A DNA stretch of 64,000 bases from Rhodospirillales bacterium 24-66-33 (GTDB lineage Bacteria > Pseudomonadota > Alphaproteobacteria > Reyranellales > Reyranellaceae), in assembly GCA_002281855.1 (NCBI GenBank), contig NCHQ01000006.1, positions 124,001 to 188,000 of the forward strand, given 5' to 3'. Both the position numbers and the translations under genes were made by a program. The notes under the pieces are model-generated. The model worked only from the letters and a program-made list of their open reading frames with translations. It had not been told where the DNA came from and made no database searches. How positions within the stretch are numbered: position 1 is the stretch's first letter; the number at the start of each line of letters is the position of its first letter. Of the stretch, positions 10,628 through 20,612 are shown piece by piece.

Positions 10628-10713
10628 GTCATCCTGAGCGTAGCGAAGGATCTCACGCTGGCAACGTAGTCGTCTGGTCGTCCGGCTAGGTCCTTCGCTT
10701 CGCTCAGGACGAC
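10628..10713. repeat. Intergenic inverted repeat, family 1
   Basis: Two 23-bp arms (10628-10650 and 10691-10713) pair with two mismatches; the arm core is CCTGAGCG-AGCGAAGGA. It fills most of the gap between the RND pump and purT, both on the plus strand. The RNA would form a long hairpin and could weaken read-through or stabilise 3' ends. A related short motif lies at 16490-16516. Confidence 0.75.
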
Positions 10714-10741
10714 CTGCGCATTCGCCTGCTATCATTGACAC

Positions 10742-11932
10742 ATGAAAATCAAGAAATTCGGCACGCCCCTCAAGCCCTCCGCCGTGAAGCTCATGCTGCT
10801 GGGCTCGGGTGAGCTCGGGAAAGAAGTCGTCATCGAGGCGATGCGCTTCGGCATCGAGGTCATCGCCTGCGACCGCTATGCCGATGCGCCGGCCATGCTG
10901 GTCGCCAACAGTTCCTACGTCTTCGACATGCGTGACGGCGGGGCGATGCGCCATGTCGTCGAGACGGTGAAGCCCGACTTCATCGTGCCCGAGATCGAGG
11001 CCATCGCCACCGACACGCTGGTCGAGCTGGAGAAGGAGGGCTGGACCGTCATCCCGACGGCGCGCGCCGCACAACTCACCATGGACCGGCGCGGCATCCG
11101 CAAGCTCGCGGCCGAGAAACTCAAACTGCCGACCTCGCCCTATCGTTTCGCCGCCAGCCTCGAGGAGCTGCAGGCCGGCGCCGAGGCCGTGGGCTTCCCC
11201 TGCTTCATCAAGCCCACCATGTCGTCGTCCGGCCACGGCCAGAGCGTTGCGCGCAAGCCCGCCGATGTCGCCAAGAGCTGGAAGATCGCGATGGAGGGCA
11301 CGCGCGCCAGCACCGGGCTGGTGATCGTCGAGGGCGCGATCGACTTCGACTACGAGATCACCCTGCTCACCGTGCGCCACGAGGGCGGCTTCGGCTTCTG
11401 CGAGCCGATCGGCCATATCCAGGTCGACGGCGACTATCGCGAAAGCTGGCAGCCGCACGCCATGTCGAAGCCGGCGCTGCGCAAGGCGCGCGACATTGCG
11501 AAGAAGGTCGTGAACGCGCTGTGCGGTGCCCGGGGCCGCGGCCTGTTCGGCGTGGAGATGTTCGTGAAGGGCGACAAGGTCTGGTTCTCCGAACTGTCGC
11601 CGCGCCCCCACGACACCGGCATGGTCACCATGATCTCGCAGAACATGAGTGAGATGGAGCTGCATGTCCGCGCCATCCTCGGCCTGCCGATCCCCGAGAT
11701 CACCTGCCAACCTGGCGCCTCGGTGCCGGTCCTCGGCAACGGCACCATCGAGGACCCGACCTATACCGGCATCGCCAAGGCGCTCACCGCGCCGGGGACG
11801 TCGGTGCGCATCTTCGGCAAGCCCGAGGTGAAGGGCCACCGCCGCATGGCCGTGGCGCTCGCGACTGGCCGCACGGTCAAGGACGCGCGCCGCAAGGCGA
11901 TGGCGTCGGCGAAGCAGATCAAGGTCGGGTAG
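10742..11932 (+). CDS. purT: Formate-dependent phosphoribosylglycinamide formyltransferase
   Basis: 396 residues, the usual PurT length. This ATP-grasp enzyme makes formyl-GAR from GAR, formate and ATP, the third step of purine synthesis, without needing 10-formyl-THF. Visible: the N-terminal pre-ATP-grasp fold '[19 protein letters not shown]', '[15 protein letters not shown]', the ATP-grasp body ('[17 protein letters not shown]'), and Mg/ATP residues in '[20 protein letters not shown]' and '[10 protein letters not shown]'. It converges with purH, with only a hairpin repeat between. Whether purN also exists in the genome cannot be seen. The ATG has no strong Shine-Dalgarno. Confidence 0.96.
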   Translation: MKIKKFGTPLKPSAVKLMLLGSGELGKEVVIEAMRFGIEVIACDRYADAPAMLVANSSYVFDMRDGGAMRHVVETVKPDFIVPEIEAIATDTLVELEKEGWTVIPTARAAQLTMDRRGIRKLAAEKLKLPTSPYRFAASLEELQAGAEAVGFPCFIKPTMSSSGHGQSVARKPADVAKSWKIAMEGTRASTGLVIVEGAIDFDYEITLLTVRHEGGFGFCEPIGHIQVDGDYRESWQPHAMSKPALRKARDIAKKVVNALCGARGRGLFGVEMFVKGDKVWFSELSPRPHDTGMVTMISQNMSEMELHVRAILGLPIPEITCQPGASVPVLGNGTIEDPTYTGIAKALTAPGTSVRIFGKPEVKGHRRMAVALATGRTVKDARRKAMASAKQIKVG

Positions 11933-11946
11933 CGATACCTTTACCA

Positions 11947-11991
11947 CCTCATCCTTCGAGACGGCTGCTTCGCAGCCTCCTCAGGATGAGG
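11947..11991. terminator. Hairpin repeat, family 2 (putative bidirectional terminator)
   Basis: Outer arms CCTCATCCT/AGGATGAGG enclose an inner stem GGCTGC-TTC-GCAGCC. It sits exactly between the convergent ends of purT (11932) and purH (11999). There is no U-run, so the terminator role is inferred from position. Two further copies lie at 36350-36391 and 36414-36457, also between convergent genes. Confidence 0.6.
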
Positions 11992-11998
11992 GTGTGCC

Positions 11999-13612
<1,614 letters not shown>

Positions 13613-13657
13613 GGCCGGTCTTTTAGCCCCGTCTCTGGTGCGGAGAAAGGGACGGAT

Positions 13658-14896
13658 TTACGCGTCCGCCCCCTCCAGGACGCGGACCGTGAAGCCCTCG
13701 GCCTGGAGAGCCATGACCAGTTCGCGGGCATGGTCGCGGTCGCGGGATTCGACGGTGACGTCGAGCTCGGTCGATTTGGCGACGACGCTGCCGAACAGCC
13801 GCTGGTGCTGCACTTCCACGATGTTGCCGCCGGCACCACCGATCAGGCCGGCCACGCGGGCGAGCTGGCCGGGCAGGTCGGGGATCATCAGGCGCAGGCG
13901 CACGATGCGGCCGTCGCGGACCAGGCCGCGCAGCAGGACCGAGGCCAGCAGGCGGGTGTCGATGTTGCCGCCGCACAGGATCAGCCCGACCTTGCGGCCG
14001 GCGAAGACTTCGGGATGGGCCAGCAGGGCGGCGAGCCCCGCGGCGCCCGCGCCTTCGGCAACGGTCTTCTCGACCTCGAGGAACAGCGCGATGGCGTGCT
14101 CGATCGCCACCTCGTCGACCGCCAGCACCCGGTCGACCAGCGCGCGGGCGATGGCGAGCGGCATCCGGCCGATGTCGCGCACGGCGATGCCTTCGGCGAT
14201 CGTGTCGCCGCCTACCGTCACCGGCTCGCCGGCCAGGAGCTGGCGCATGGCCGAGTAGCCGGCCGTCTCGACTCCGATCACCCTCAGGTCGGGCTTCAGG
14301 CCGCGCGCGGCGACGGCGCAGCCCGCCAGCATGCCGCCGCCGCCGACCGGCACGACCAGCGTGTCGAGTTCGGGCGCGTCCTCCAGCATCTCCAGCGCGA
14401 TCGTGCCTTGTCCGGCGATGATGCGCGGATCGTCATAGGGGTGCACGAACACCAGCTTCTCGGCGTCGGCCAGGCGATGGGCCTCGGCCGCCGCTTCCGC
14501 CAGCGTGTCGCCGATCAGGACGACCCGCGCGCCATGGCCACGCGTGTGCTTCACCTTGGTGTTGGGCGTGAAGGACGGCATGACGATGGTGGCGGGAATG
14601 CCCAGCCGGCCGGCGTGATAGGCGACGCCCTGCGCATGGTTGCCGGCCGACATGGCGATGACGCCGCGACGGCGCTCCTCGTCGCTGAGCTGCAGCAGCG
14701 TGTTCAGCGCGCCGCGCTCCTTGAACGAGGCTGTGAACTGCAGGTTCTCGAACTTGATCCAGACGTCCGCCTTGGCGATGCGCGACAGCGTCTCGCTGCG
14801 CAGGCAGGGCGTGTGGACGACGGCGCCCTCGATGCGCGCCGCCGCGGCGCGCACGTCGGCGAGAGAGACGGGGAGGGTGTCGGTGTCAGCTTTCAT
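13658..14896 (-). CDS. ilvA: Threonine ammonia-lyase (threonine dehydratase) with C-terminal ACT domain
   Basis: 412 residues from the ATG at 14896, preceded by GAGGAACGAGAGA; a longer frame to 15034 runs through a repeat and is not chosen. It is a PLP enzyme converting threonine to 2-oxobutanoate and ammonia. The PLP lysine lies in 'TASFKERGALNTL', the phosphate-binding glycine loop in 'PVGGGGMLAG', and 'SAGNHAQGVAYHA' is typical. The C-terminus ('RLRLMIPDLPGQLARVAGLI') is a single ACT-like domain. The length fits the short one-ACT form found in many alphaproteobacteria; a catabolic versus biosynthetic role cannot be decided. Upstream on the same strand is the DAO oxidase, separated by a long hairpin. 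Confidence 0.92.
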   Translation of the reverse strand: MKADTDTLPVSLADVRAAAARIEGAVVHTPCLRSETLSRIAKADVWIKFENLQFTASFKERGALNTLLQLSDEERRRGVIAMSAGNHAQGVAYHAGRLGIPATIVMPSFTPNTKVKHTRGHGARVVLIGDTLAEAAAEAHRLADAEKLVFVHPYDDPRIIAGQGTIALEMLEDAPELDTLVVPVGGGGMLAGCAVAARGLKPDLRVIGVETAGYSAMRQLLAGEPVTVGGDTIAEGIAVRDIGRMPLAIARALVDRVLAVDEVAIEHAIALFLEVEKTVAEGAGAAGLAALLAHPEVFAGRKVGLILCGGNIDTRLLASVLLRGLVRDGRIVRLRLMIPDLPGQLARVAGLIGGAGGNIVEVQHQRLFGSVVAKSTELDVTVESRDRDHARELVMALQAEGFTVRVLEGADA

Positions 14897-14911
14897 TCTC
14901 TCGTTCCTCAA

Positions 14912-15064
14912 ATAGCCGTCGTCTCGACCGGAGCGCCCCTCGAGTACCTCGGGGTAAACTCCGCGCGGAGCGGTGAGACCTTCTCTCCACGAATTTCCGA
15001 CTTTTAGTTGAGGGAAGGTCTCTCCGCTCCGCACCTTCGGTGCTCCGGTCGAGACGACGGCTAT
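14912..15064. repeat. Long intergenic inverted repeat, family 3
   Basis: Perfect 23-bp arms at 14912-14934 and 15042-15064 (core GTCGTCTCGACCGGAGC). Nested inside is a second inverted pair, CGGAGCGGTGAGACCTTC near 14966 and its near-complement around 15013-15030. The whole gap between the oxidase and ilvA can therefore fold into one long hairpin. A degenerate copy of the same family lies at 17722-17849. Confidence 0.8.
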
Positions 15065-15089
15065 TTTACCTTTTTCAGTATCATCGGCA

Positions 15090-16433
15090 TCAAGCCATCT
15101 TGCGGTCGAGCCAGTCGCGGGTGCGGTAGAGGGCGCCGATCAGCGGGAGATAGAGCGAGGGATCGCCGTTGTAGAGCGGGTGCTCGGGGAACTCGCGGCC
15201 GTCGAAGGCATTGACCGGGGCATTGGAGCCACCGGCGATCTTCTTGGCCGTCTGGGTGCCGAGATAGGTCATCATGGCGACGCCGCTGCCGTTGCAGGCG
15301 AGCAGATAGTGCATGCCGTCGTCCTGGCCCATGTGCGACATCGAATCGAGCGCGAAGGCGACGTTGCCCGTCCAGACATGGGTGATGCGGATGCCCTTCA
15401 GCTGCGGGAAGCGGTCGATCATGTACTGGTAGAGGATCGGCGCGCTCACTTCCGGCGGTGCCGCGGTGAAGCGGGCGCGGCCGCCGAAGATCATGTGCCG
15501 ACCGTCGGGCGAGGGCCGGTAATAGGTCAGCACCCGCTTGGTGTCGCCGATCGAGCGTTGCAGCGGGATCAGGTCCGTCGCCGGCATGGGCAGTTCTTCG
15601 GTGGCGATGATGTGGCTGGCGACCGGCACGACGCGCATCTTCAGCTTCGGGGTCAGGTCGCCGGTATAGCCGTTGGTGGCGATGACGACTTCCTTGCAGG
15701 CGATCGGCCCCTTGGCGGTCAGCACGCGCCAGCCGCTGCCGGTCTTCGCATCCTTGGTCTTCTCGATGCGCTCGGCCTCGACCTCGCCGCACAGGACCGC
15801 GCCCTGGCCGTGCGCGGCTTCGAGCAGACCCTTGTAGTAGCGCGCGGGGTGGAGATTGCCGCCGCTCTTCACGTACATGCCGCCGTAGTAGTAGTCGGAC
15901 GCCATCATCTCGCGCACCCGCTCGCGCGGGATCATCTCGGCGCCGACATGGGCGTACTTGTTGAACATCTCGACCTTGCGCGCCTGGTCGTCGTAGTGCT
16001 TGGGCGTCCAGGCGCCGGTGAAACGGCCGTTGGTGATCAGGCCGCAATCGATCTTCTCGCGGTGGATGATGTCGATCAGGGTCTGCAGCGAATCGGCGCC
16101 GCTGCCCAGGAACGAAGCCTTGTTCGCCTCGAACTCGGCCTCGACCTTGGGGTTCTTGCCGCCCAGGCCCTTGGCGATGTTGGTGCCGCCCGAGAGCATG
16201 CCGCCGTTGCGCGTCGAGGCGCCGATGCCGAACACGCCGCGTTCCAGCACCACGCAGTCGATGCCGTTGCGCCTCAGTTCCAGCGCCGTCGACAGGCCGC
16301 CATAGCCCGCCCCCACGATCACCACGTCGGTCTTCGCGGGCGGATCGACGCTCAGCGCGTTGTTGGGCGTCCACGCCTCCCACCACCAGGGCTGCGCCTT
16401 GAAGCTGGGGTGGAAGATGTCGGCTTTGCTCAT
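15090..16433 (-). CDS. FAD-dependent oxidoreductase, DAO family (PuuB-like)
   Basis: 447 residues from the ATG at 16433. The N-terminal dinucleotide-binding motif 'TDVVIVGAGYGGLSTALEL' and 'LERGVFGIGASTRNGG' are the FAD-binding hallmarks of the D-amino-acid oxidase fold. The C-terminus 'ACNGSGVAMMTYLGTQTA' is the second FAD contact. The pre-Rossmann segment 'HPSFKAQPWWWEAW' resembles gamma-glutamylputrescine oxidase and related amine oxidases, which oxidise an amine and release ammonia and H2O2. No other putrescine-pathway genes adjoin, so the substrate is open. The frame stays open to 16754 but that extension overlaps the DUF1674 gene and has no good start. Confidence 0.85.
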   Translation of the reverse strand: MSKADIFHPSFKAQPWWWEAWTPNNALSVDPPAKTDVVIVGAGYGGLSTALELRRNGIDCVVLERGVFGIGASTRNGGMLSGGTNIAKGLGGKNPKVEAEFEANKASFLGSGADSLQTLIDIIHREKIDCGLITNGRFTGAWTPKHYDDQARKVEMFNKYAHVGAEMIPRERVREMMASDYYYGGMYVKSGGNLHPARYYKGLLEAAHGQGAVLCGEVEAERIEKTKDAKTGSGWRVLTAKGPIACKEVVIATNGYTGDLTPKLKMRVVPVASHIIATEELPMPATDLIPLQRSIGDTKRVLTYYRPSPDGRHMIFGGRARFTAAPPEVSAPILYQYMIDRFPQLKGIRITHVWTGNVAFALDSMSHMGQDDGMHYLLACNGSGVAMMTYLGTQTAKKIAGGSNAPVNAFDGREFPEHPLYNGDPSLYLPLIGALYRTRDWLDRKMA

Positions 16434-16489
16434 GGGGTCACTCGAAGTTCGTCGTGTCGAGCACCGCGAGGCAGTCTTCGTGCCACTAA

Positions 16490-16516
16490 TAGATCCCTCG
16501 CTGCGCTCGGGATGAC
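16490..16516. repeat. Short hairpin, relative of the intergenic repeats
   Basis: The segment around GATCCCTCGCTGCGCTCGGG pairs with itself as ATCCC-tcgctgcgctc-GGGAT. Its layout recalls one arm of the family-1 repeat at 10628. It lies between the DUF1674 gene and the oxidase on the minus strand and looks like a degenerate copy. Confidence 0.45.
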
Positions 16517-16525
16517 TGACTTCTC

Positions 16526-16693
16526 TCAGAAGTCTGTCACCTTGCCGTTGAACTGCCAGTCGCCGTAGCGGGTGGGCTCGGGGCCGGGCGGGCCGCCGAT
16601 CTCCTCGACCTTCTTGGGCTTCTCGGGGGTGGGCGGAGTTGCCGGGTCGGCCTTGGGCGGTTCCGGCGGAGTGGGCTTGATGGTGTCGGTCAT
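16526..16693 (-). CDS. DUF1674 domain protein (SDHAF4-like)
   Basis: 55 residues. The C-terminal half 'EEIGGPPGPEPTRYGDWQFN' followed by 'GKVTDF' is the DUF1674 signature, shared with mitochondrial Sdh8/SDHAF4, which protects the flavoprotein subunit of succinate dehydrogenase during assembly. The N-terminal half is Pro/Lys-rich and probably disordered. I chose the ATG at 16693; a GTG at 16729 would add 12 residues. It sits upstream of the FAD oxidase on the same strand and diverges from htpX. An assembly role for flavoprotein here is inferred from the family only. Confidence 0.85.
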   Translation of the reverse strand: MTDTIKPTPPEPPKADPATPPTPEKPKKVEEIGGPPGPEPTRYGDWQFNGKVTDF

Positions 16694-16752
16694 GACCGCA
16701 TGATGCCTGTCCCCACCTTGATTCGCCACTTTTGCAGACCAACTTACCCGGC

Positions 16753-17703
16753 ATGAATTACGTCAAGACCGCCCTCCTGCTCGCCGCGCTGACGGGCTTC
16801 GTCCTCGTGGCGGGCTACCTGCTGGGAGGCCAGACCGGCCTCGTCATCGCCCTCGTCGCCGCGCTGGGCATGAACCTCTTCGCCTACTGGAACAGCGACC
16901 AGATGGTCCTGCGCATGGCCAACGCCCAGGAAGTCGGGCCGGAAAATGCGCCGGAGCTGTTCAACATCGTCCACGAGCTGGTGCAGCGCGCCGGCCTGCC
17001 GATGCCGCGCGTCTACCTGATCGACGAGGACCAGCCGAATGCCTTTGCGACCGGCCGCGATCCCGAGCATGCCGCCGTGGCCGCGACCACCGGCCTGCTG
17101 CGCTATCTCAGCCGCGAGGAAGTCGCCGGCGTGATGGCGCACGAGCTGGCCCATGTCCGCCATCGCGACACGCTGATCATGACCGTGGCCGCGACCCTCT
17201 CGGGCGCCATCGGCATGCTGGCCAGCTTCGGCGGCCTGATGGGCGGCGGCCGCGATTCCGAGGGCCGGCCGCTGGTCAATCCGATCGTCGCCATCGCCGC
17301 GATGATCCTGGCGCCGATGGCCGCCATGCTGGTGCAGATGGCGATCAGCCGCGGCCGCGAATACGAGGCCGATCGCATGGGCGCGGAAATCTGCGGCCAG
17401 CCGCAGTGGCTCGCCTCGGCGCTGGCCAAGCTGCATGCCGGCACGCAGCAGATCCACAACGAGGCGGCCGAGCGCAATCCGGCGACCGCCCACATGTACA
17501 TCGCCAACCCGCTCGCCCTGGCCGGCGGCATGTCGAGCCTGTTCTCGACCCATCCGCCCATGGAGGAGCGCATCGGGCGCCTGCAGGCGATGGCGAGCCA
17601 GGCCCCGGCCTATCAGGCCCGTCCGCAGGCCTCGTCGGCGCCCGGTCGGGGTCCTTGGGGCAACGCGGCCCCGCAGACCCCGCGTCGCGGGCCGTGGGGT
17701 TAA
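16753..17703 (+). CDS. htpX: Zinc metalloprotease HtpX homologue
   Basis: 316 residues from the ATG at 16753, which begins the expected first TM ('[19 protein letters not shown]'); an earlier start at 16732 would add seven residues. It is an M48 membrane protease for quality control of inner-membrane proteins. The zinc site HELAH is in '[16 protein letters not shown]', and the third ligand Glu is in '[17 protein letters not shown]'. '[20 protein letters not shown]' is typical of HtpX. Four hydrophobic segments are seen. The last 40 residues are a Pro/Gly/Gln-rich tail ending in repeated 'GPWG' motifs, an unusual but low-complexity feature. It converges with rmuC. Confidence 0.95.
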   Translation: MNYVKTALLLAALTGFVLVAGYLLGGQTGLVIALVAALGMNLFAYWNSDQMVLRMANAQEVGPENAPELFNIVHELVQRAGLPMPRVYLIDEDQPNAFATGRDPEHAAVAATTGLLRYLSREEVAGVMAHELAHVRHRDTLIMTVAATLSGAIGMLASFGGLMGGGRDSEGRPLVNPIVAIAAMILAPMAAMLVQMAISRGREYEADRMGAEICGQPQWLASALAKLHAGTQQIHNEAAERNPATAHMYIANPLALAGGMSSLFSTHPPMEERIGRLQAMASQAPAYQARPQASSAPGRGPWGNAAPQTPRRGPWG

Positions 17704-17721
17704 GTCGCCCAGCGAAGCTTC

Positions 17722-17859
17722 CCGTCATCTCGACCGGAGCCCCGAAGGGGCGGAGTGGAGAGATCTTCTCTCCACCTAAAGCCGGCTAATCGTCGAGAGC
17801 AGGTCTCTCCGCTCCGCCTCGCTGCGCGAGGCTTCGGTCGAGACGACGGAGGTTTTTTT
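17722..17859 (+). terminator. Hairpin repeat, family 3, followed by a T-run
   Basis: Outer arms CCGTCATCTCGACCGGAGC (17722-17740) and GCTTCGGTCGAGACGACGG (17831-17849) pair with two mismatches; nested arms AGAGATCTTCTCTCC and AGGTCTCTCC add stem. Seven T follow at 17853-17859, so on the plus strand this has the form of an intrinsic terminator for htpX. It is a degenerate copy of the repeat at 14912-15064. Confidence 0.65.
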
Positions 17860-17864
17860 GCCCG

Positions 17865-18917
17865 CTAAACCTTCGGCGGTAGTGCCGCGGGCTCCTCGCC
17901 GAGGTCGACGGCGAGGATGCGTTCGCCGCGGCGGGTGATCGCCGTGGTCGAGGTATCGATCTCGCGCAGGTCCTTCTCGGTCTGCGCGAAGTGCTTCTTG
18001 AGATTGTCGACCCGGTCGTCGAGACGTTTCACGTCGCCCAGGATCAAGCCGACCATCTTCTGGATCTCGCCGGCCTGCTCGCGCATCCGCACGTCCTTCA
18101 GGACGGCGCGCACGGTGTTGAGGGTTGCCATCATGGTGGTCGGCGACACGATCCACACTCGCGCCCTGTAGGATTCCTCGACCAGGCCGGTGAAGTTGGC
18201 GTGCAGCTCGCCATAGACGGCCTCCGAGGGCAGGAACATCAGCGCCGATTCGGCGGTCTCGCCGGGCACGATGTATTTGCTGCGGATGTCGGCGATGTGC
18301 TTGCGGATCGCCTGTTGGAAGCTCCGCTGCGCCGCCAGCAGCGCCGCGCCGTCGCCGGCCGGCACCGCCCGCAGCTGGCTGTAGCTTTCCAGCGGGAACT
18401 TGGCGTCGATGGCGATCGAGCCCGGCGGATTGGGCAGCTTCAGCAGGCAGTCGGCGCGCACGCCGGTCGAGAGCGTCACCTGGAAATCGTAGGCCGAGGG
18501 CGGCAGGGCGCTCTGGACCAGGTCGTTGAGCTGGACCTCGCCGAAGGCGCCGCGCGCCTGCTTGTTGGACAGGACCTCCTGCAAGCTCACGACCTGGGTC
18601 GACAGTTCGCCGATCTTCTTCTGCGCCTCGTCGATGCGGACCAGCCGCTCGCGCAGGTCGGTGACGATCTGGCCCGTGGCCTTCTCGGTGCGGTCGAGCC
18701 GCTCGGCGACGACCTTGCCCAGCGCCTGCTCCTGCTCGCGCAGCGACTTCTCGACCCGCTGCACTGTCTCGGCCTGCTGGCTCAGCGCCAGGGCGAGCTG
18801 CTGCTGCATCCGCTGCTCGGCCTCGCGGCTGCCGCCGTCCCGGCGCATCAGCACGACAACCAGCACCACGACCAGCGATGCGACGGCGGCGAGGAGGACG
18901 ATCGTCTGAATATCCAT
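17865..18917 (-). CDS. rmuC: DNA recombination protein RmuC family
   Basis: 350 residues. One N-terminal TM ('IQTIVLLAAVASLVVVLVVV') is followed by a long Gln/Glu/Lys-rich coiled coil (about residues 30-110), then the RmuC nuclease-like core: 'ARGAFGEVQLNDLVQ', 'SIAIDAKFPLESYSQL', 'YIVPGETAESALMFLPSEA', 'VYGELHAN' and 'VSPTTMMATLNTVRAV'. E. coli RmuC limits DNA inversions and rearrangements at short repeats; the fold is related to restriction-endonuclease-like nucleases. It converges with htpX and diverges from the HAD gene at 18980. Confidence 0.94.
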   Translation of the reverse strand: MDIQTIVLLAAVASLVVVLVVVLMRRDGGSREAEQRMQQQLALALSQQAETVQRVEKSLREQEQALGKVVAERLDRTEKATGQIVTDLRERLVRIDEAQKKIGELSTQVVSLQEVLSNKQARGAFGEVQLNDLVQSALPPSAYDFQVTLSTGVRADCLLKLPNPPGSIAIDAKFPLESYSQLRAVPAGDGAALLAAQRSFQQAIRKHIADIRSKYIVPGETAESALMFLPSEAVYGELHANFTGLVEESYRARVWIVSPTTMMATLNTVRAVLKDVRMREQAGEIQKMVGLILGDVKRLDDRVDNLKKHFAQTEKDLREIDTSTTAITRRGERILAVDLGEEPAALPPKV

Positions 18918-18979
18918 TGTCCGACCTTATAATCCGCCGGCTCGACAAGCGCACGGCCGGCCGGTAATCCAAGCGTCCC

Positions 18980-19675
18980 ATGGCACGCAAATACGATCCC
19001 CCCGCGCACGATCCGGATGTCTGGCTGTTCGACCTCGACAACACGCTCTACCCGGCGCGCTGCAACCTGTTCTCGCAGATCGACGTGCGTATCGGGCGCT
19101 ACATCGCCGACTGGCTGAAGGTCACGCCGGAAGAGGCGCGGGTCGTGCAGAAGCAGTACTGGCGCGACCACGGCACCTCGATGCGCGGGATGATGACCCT
19201 GCACGGCGTGAACCCGACGCACTATCTCGACTACGTCCACGACATCGACTACTCGCCGGTCGAGGCCAATCCCGCGCTCGAAGCGTCGCTGCGCGCGCTG
19301 CCGGGCCGCAAGATCATCTTCACCGCCGGCGACGTGCCGCACGCCGAGCGCGTGATGGAGCGGCTGGGCGTGGCGCATCATTTCGAGGCGATCTTCGACA
19401 TCGCCGCGGGCGAGTACTGGCCCAAGCCGCATCCGCAGATCTACGAGTCGCTGGTGAAGAAGCACGGCATCGATCCGACCCGCGCCGCCTTCGCCGACGA
19501 CATCTCCGTCAACCTGAAGCCCGCCGCCGACATCGGCATGCGCACGGTGTGGATCCGCACCGACGAGAGCGTGAAGCGCGCGGCCGACGCCGACCTCAGC
19601 CACATCCATCACCAGACCGACGACCTCGCGACATGGCTCGACGACTGGTTGACCGAAAGGAACCTCAAGACGTGA
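18980..19675 (+). CDS. Pyrimidine 5'-nucleotidase (HAD superfamily, SDT1/PhoE-like)
   Basis: 231 residues. HAD motif I is 'VWLFDLDNTLYPARCNLF', with nucleophile and acid/base Asp; motif II Thr/Ser is in 'KIIFTAGDVPHAERV', the motif III Lys region is 'EYWPKPHPQIYESLV', and motif IV is 'AAFADDISVNLKPA'. 'DNTLYP' followed by a small helical cap is typical of the yeast Sdt1-like pyrimidine 5'-nucleotidases that dephosphorylate UMP/CMP. Activity is inferred from the family. The stop overlaps the GTG of the next gene by 4 bp, so the two are coupled. Confidence 0.85.
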   Translation: MARKYDPPAHDPDVWLFDLDNTLYPARCNLFSQIDVRIGRYIADWLKVTPEEARVVQKQYWRDHGTSMRGMMTLHGVNPTHYLDYVHDIDYSPVEANPALEASLRALPGRKIIFTAGDVPHAERVMERLGVAHHFEAIFDIAAGEYWPKPHPQIYESLVKKHGIDPTRAAFADDISVNLKPAADIGMRTVWIRTDESVKRAADADLSHIHHQTDDLATWLDDWLTERNLKT

Positions 19676-20604
19676 AGATCCTGATCCTCGGCGCCGGCGC
19701 GGTCGGCGGCTATTGGGGCGCGCGCCTCACCCAGGCCGGCATCGACACCACCTTCCTGCTGCGCGAGAAGCGCGCCGAGAAGGTGCGCCAGGAAGGCCTG
19801 GTGGTGAAGAGCCCGAAGGGCGACGCCGTCGTGCCGGTCAAGGTCGTGACGAAGGGCAGCGAGGGCGGGCCCTACGACGTCATCGTGCTGGCCTGCAAGG
19901 CCTACGACCTCGATTCGGCGATGGAGTCCATCGCACCGGCGGTCGGGCCGGACACGGTCATCGTGCCGATGCTGAACGGCCACGCCCATTTCGCCGCGCT
20001 CGACGCGAAGTTCGGTGCCGCGCGCGTGGCCGGCGGCCTCGCCCGCATCTCCGGCATGCTGGGCCCCAACGGCGAGATCCTGCACAGCGGCGCCTCGGGT
20101 GTGTCGTTCGGCGAGCGCGACGGCAAGCCCGCGCGGCCGGCGCTGGTCGAGCTCGACGCCGCCTGCAAGAAGGCCGGCATCGACGGCGGCCTCAACGACA
20201 ACATCAACCAGGATCTCTGGGACAAGTGGATCATGCTGTCGACGATCGCGGGCATGTGTGCCTCGATGCGCGGCACGATCGGCGACATCATGGAGAGCGA
20301 GGACGGCGCCGCGATCGTCGCCGAGACGCTGGAAGAGAGCCGTAAGGTCGCCGTCGCCGAGGGCCAGCCGCCCAGCGACAAGGTCGTGGCCAGCCTCAAG
20401 GGCATGCTGACGGCGAAAGGCTCCAAGGCCGTGGCCTCGATCCTGGGTGACATGGAGAAGGGCGGCGCGGCCGAGGGCAAGCAGATCGTCGGCGACATGC
20501 TGGCCCGCGCCCGCAAGCACGGCATCGCCGCGCCCAACCTGCGCTATGCCTATGCCCATCTGCAGACATACGAAGCCCGCCGGGCGCGCGGTGGATTGAA
20601 GTAG
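19672..20604 (+). CDS. 2-dehydropantoate 2-reductase family protein (first of two tandem paralogues)
   Basis: 310 residues from a GTG at 19672 overlapping the HAD stop, with AAAGGA upstream. The NADP site is 'MKILILGAGAVGGYWGARL'. 'VIVLACKAYDLDSAMESIAP', 'VPMLNGHAHF' and 'LWDKWIMLSTIAGMCA' are ketopantoate-reductase (ApbA/PanE) blocks; the Lys in 'ACKAY' and the Asn in 'LNG' correspond to active-site residues. True PanE reduces ketopantoate to pantoate for CoA synthesis, but this family contains many homologues of unknown substrate. The next gene is a close paralogue eight bases on, so at most one is likely to be PanE. Confidence 0.85.
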   Translation: MKILILGAGAVGGYWGARLTQAGIDTTFLLREKRAEKVRQEGLVVKSPKGDAVVPVKVVTKGSEGGPYDVIVLACKAYDLDSAMESIAPAVGPDTVIVPMLNGHAHFAALDAKFGAARVAGGLARISGMLGPNGEILHSGASGVSFGERDGKPARPALVELDAACKKAGIDGGLNDNINQDLWDKWIMLSTIAGMCASMRGTIGDIMESEDGAAIVAETLEESRKVAVAEGQPPSDKVVASLKGMLTAKGSKAVASILGDMEKGGAAEGKQIVGDMLARARKHGIAAPNLRYAYAHLQTYEARRARGGLK

Positions 20605-20612
20605 AGGTTGCC

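Noticed and set aside
15090..16754. Extended 554-residue version of the DAO oxidase
   Set aside because: The extra N-terminus runs through a repeat and the DUF1674 gene in another frame; the ATG at 16433 begins the conserved protein.
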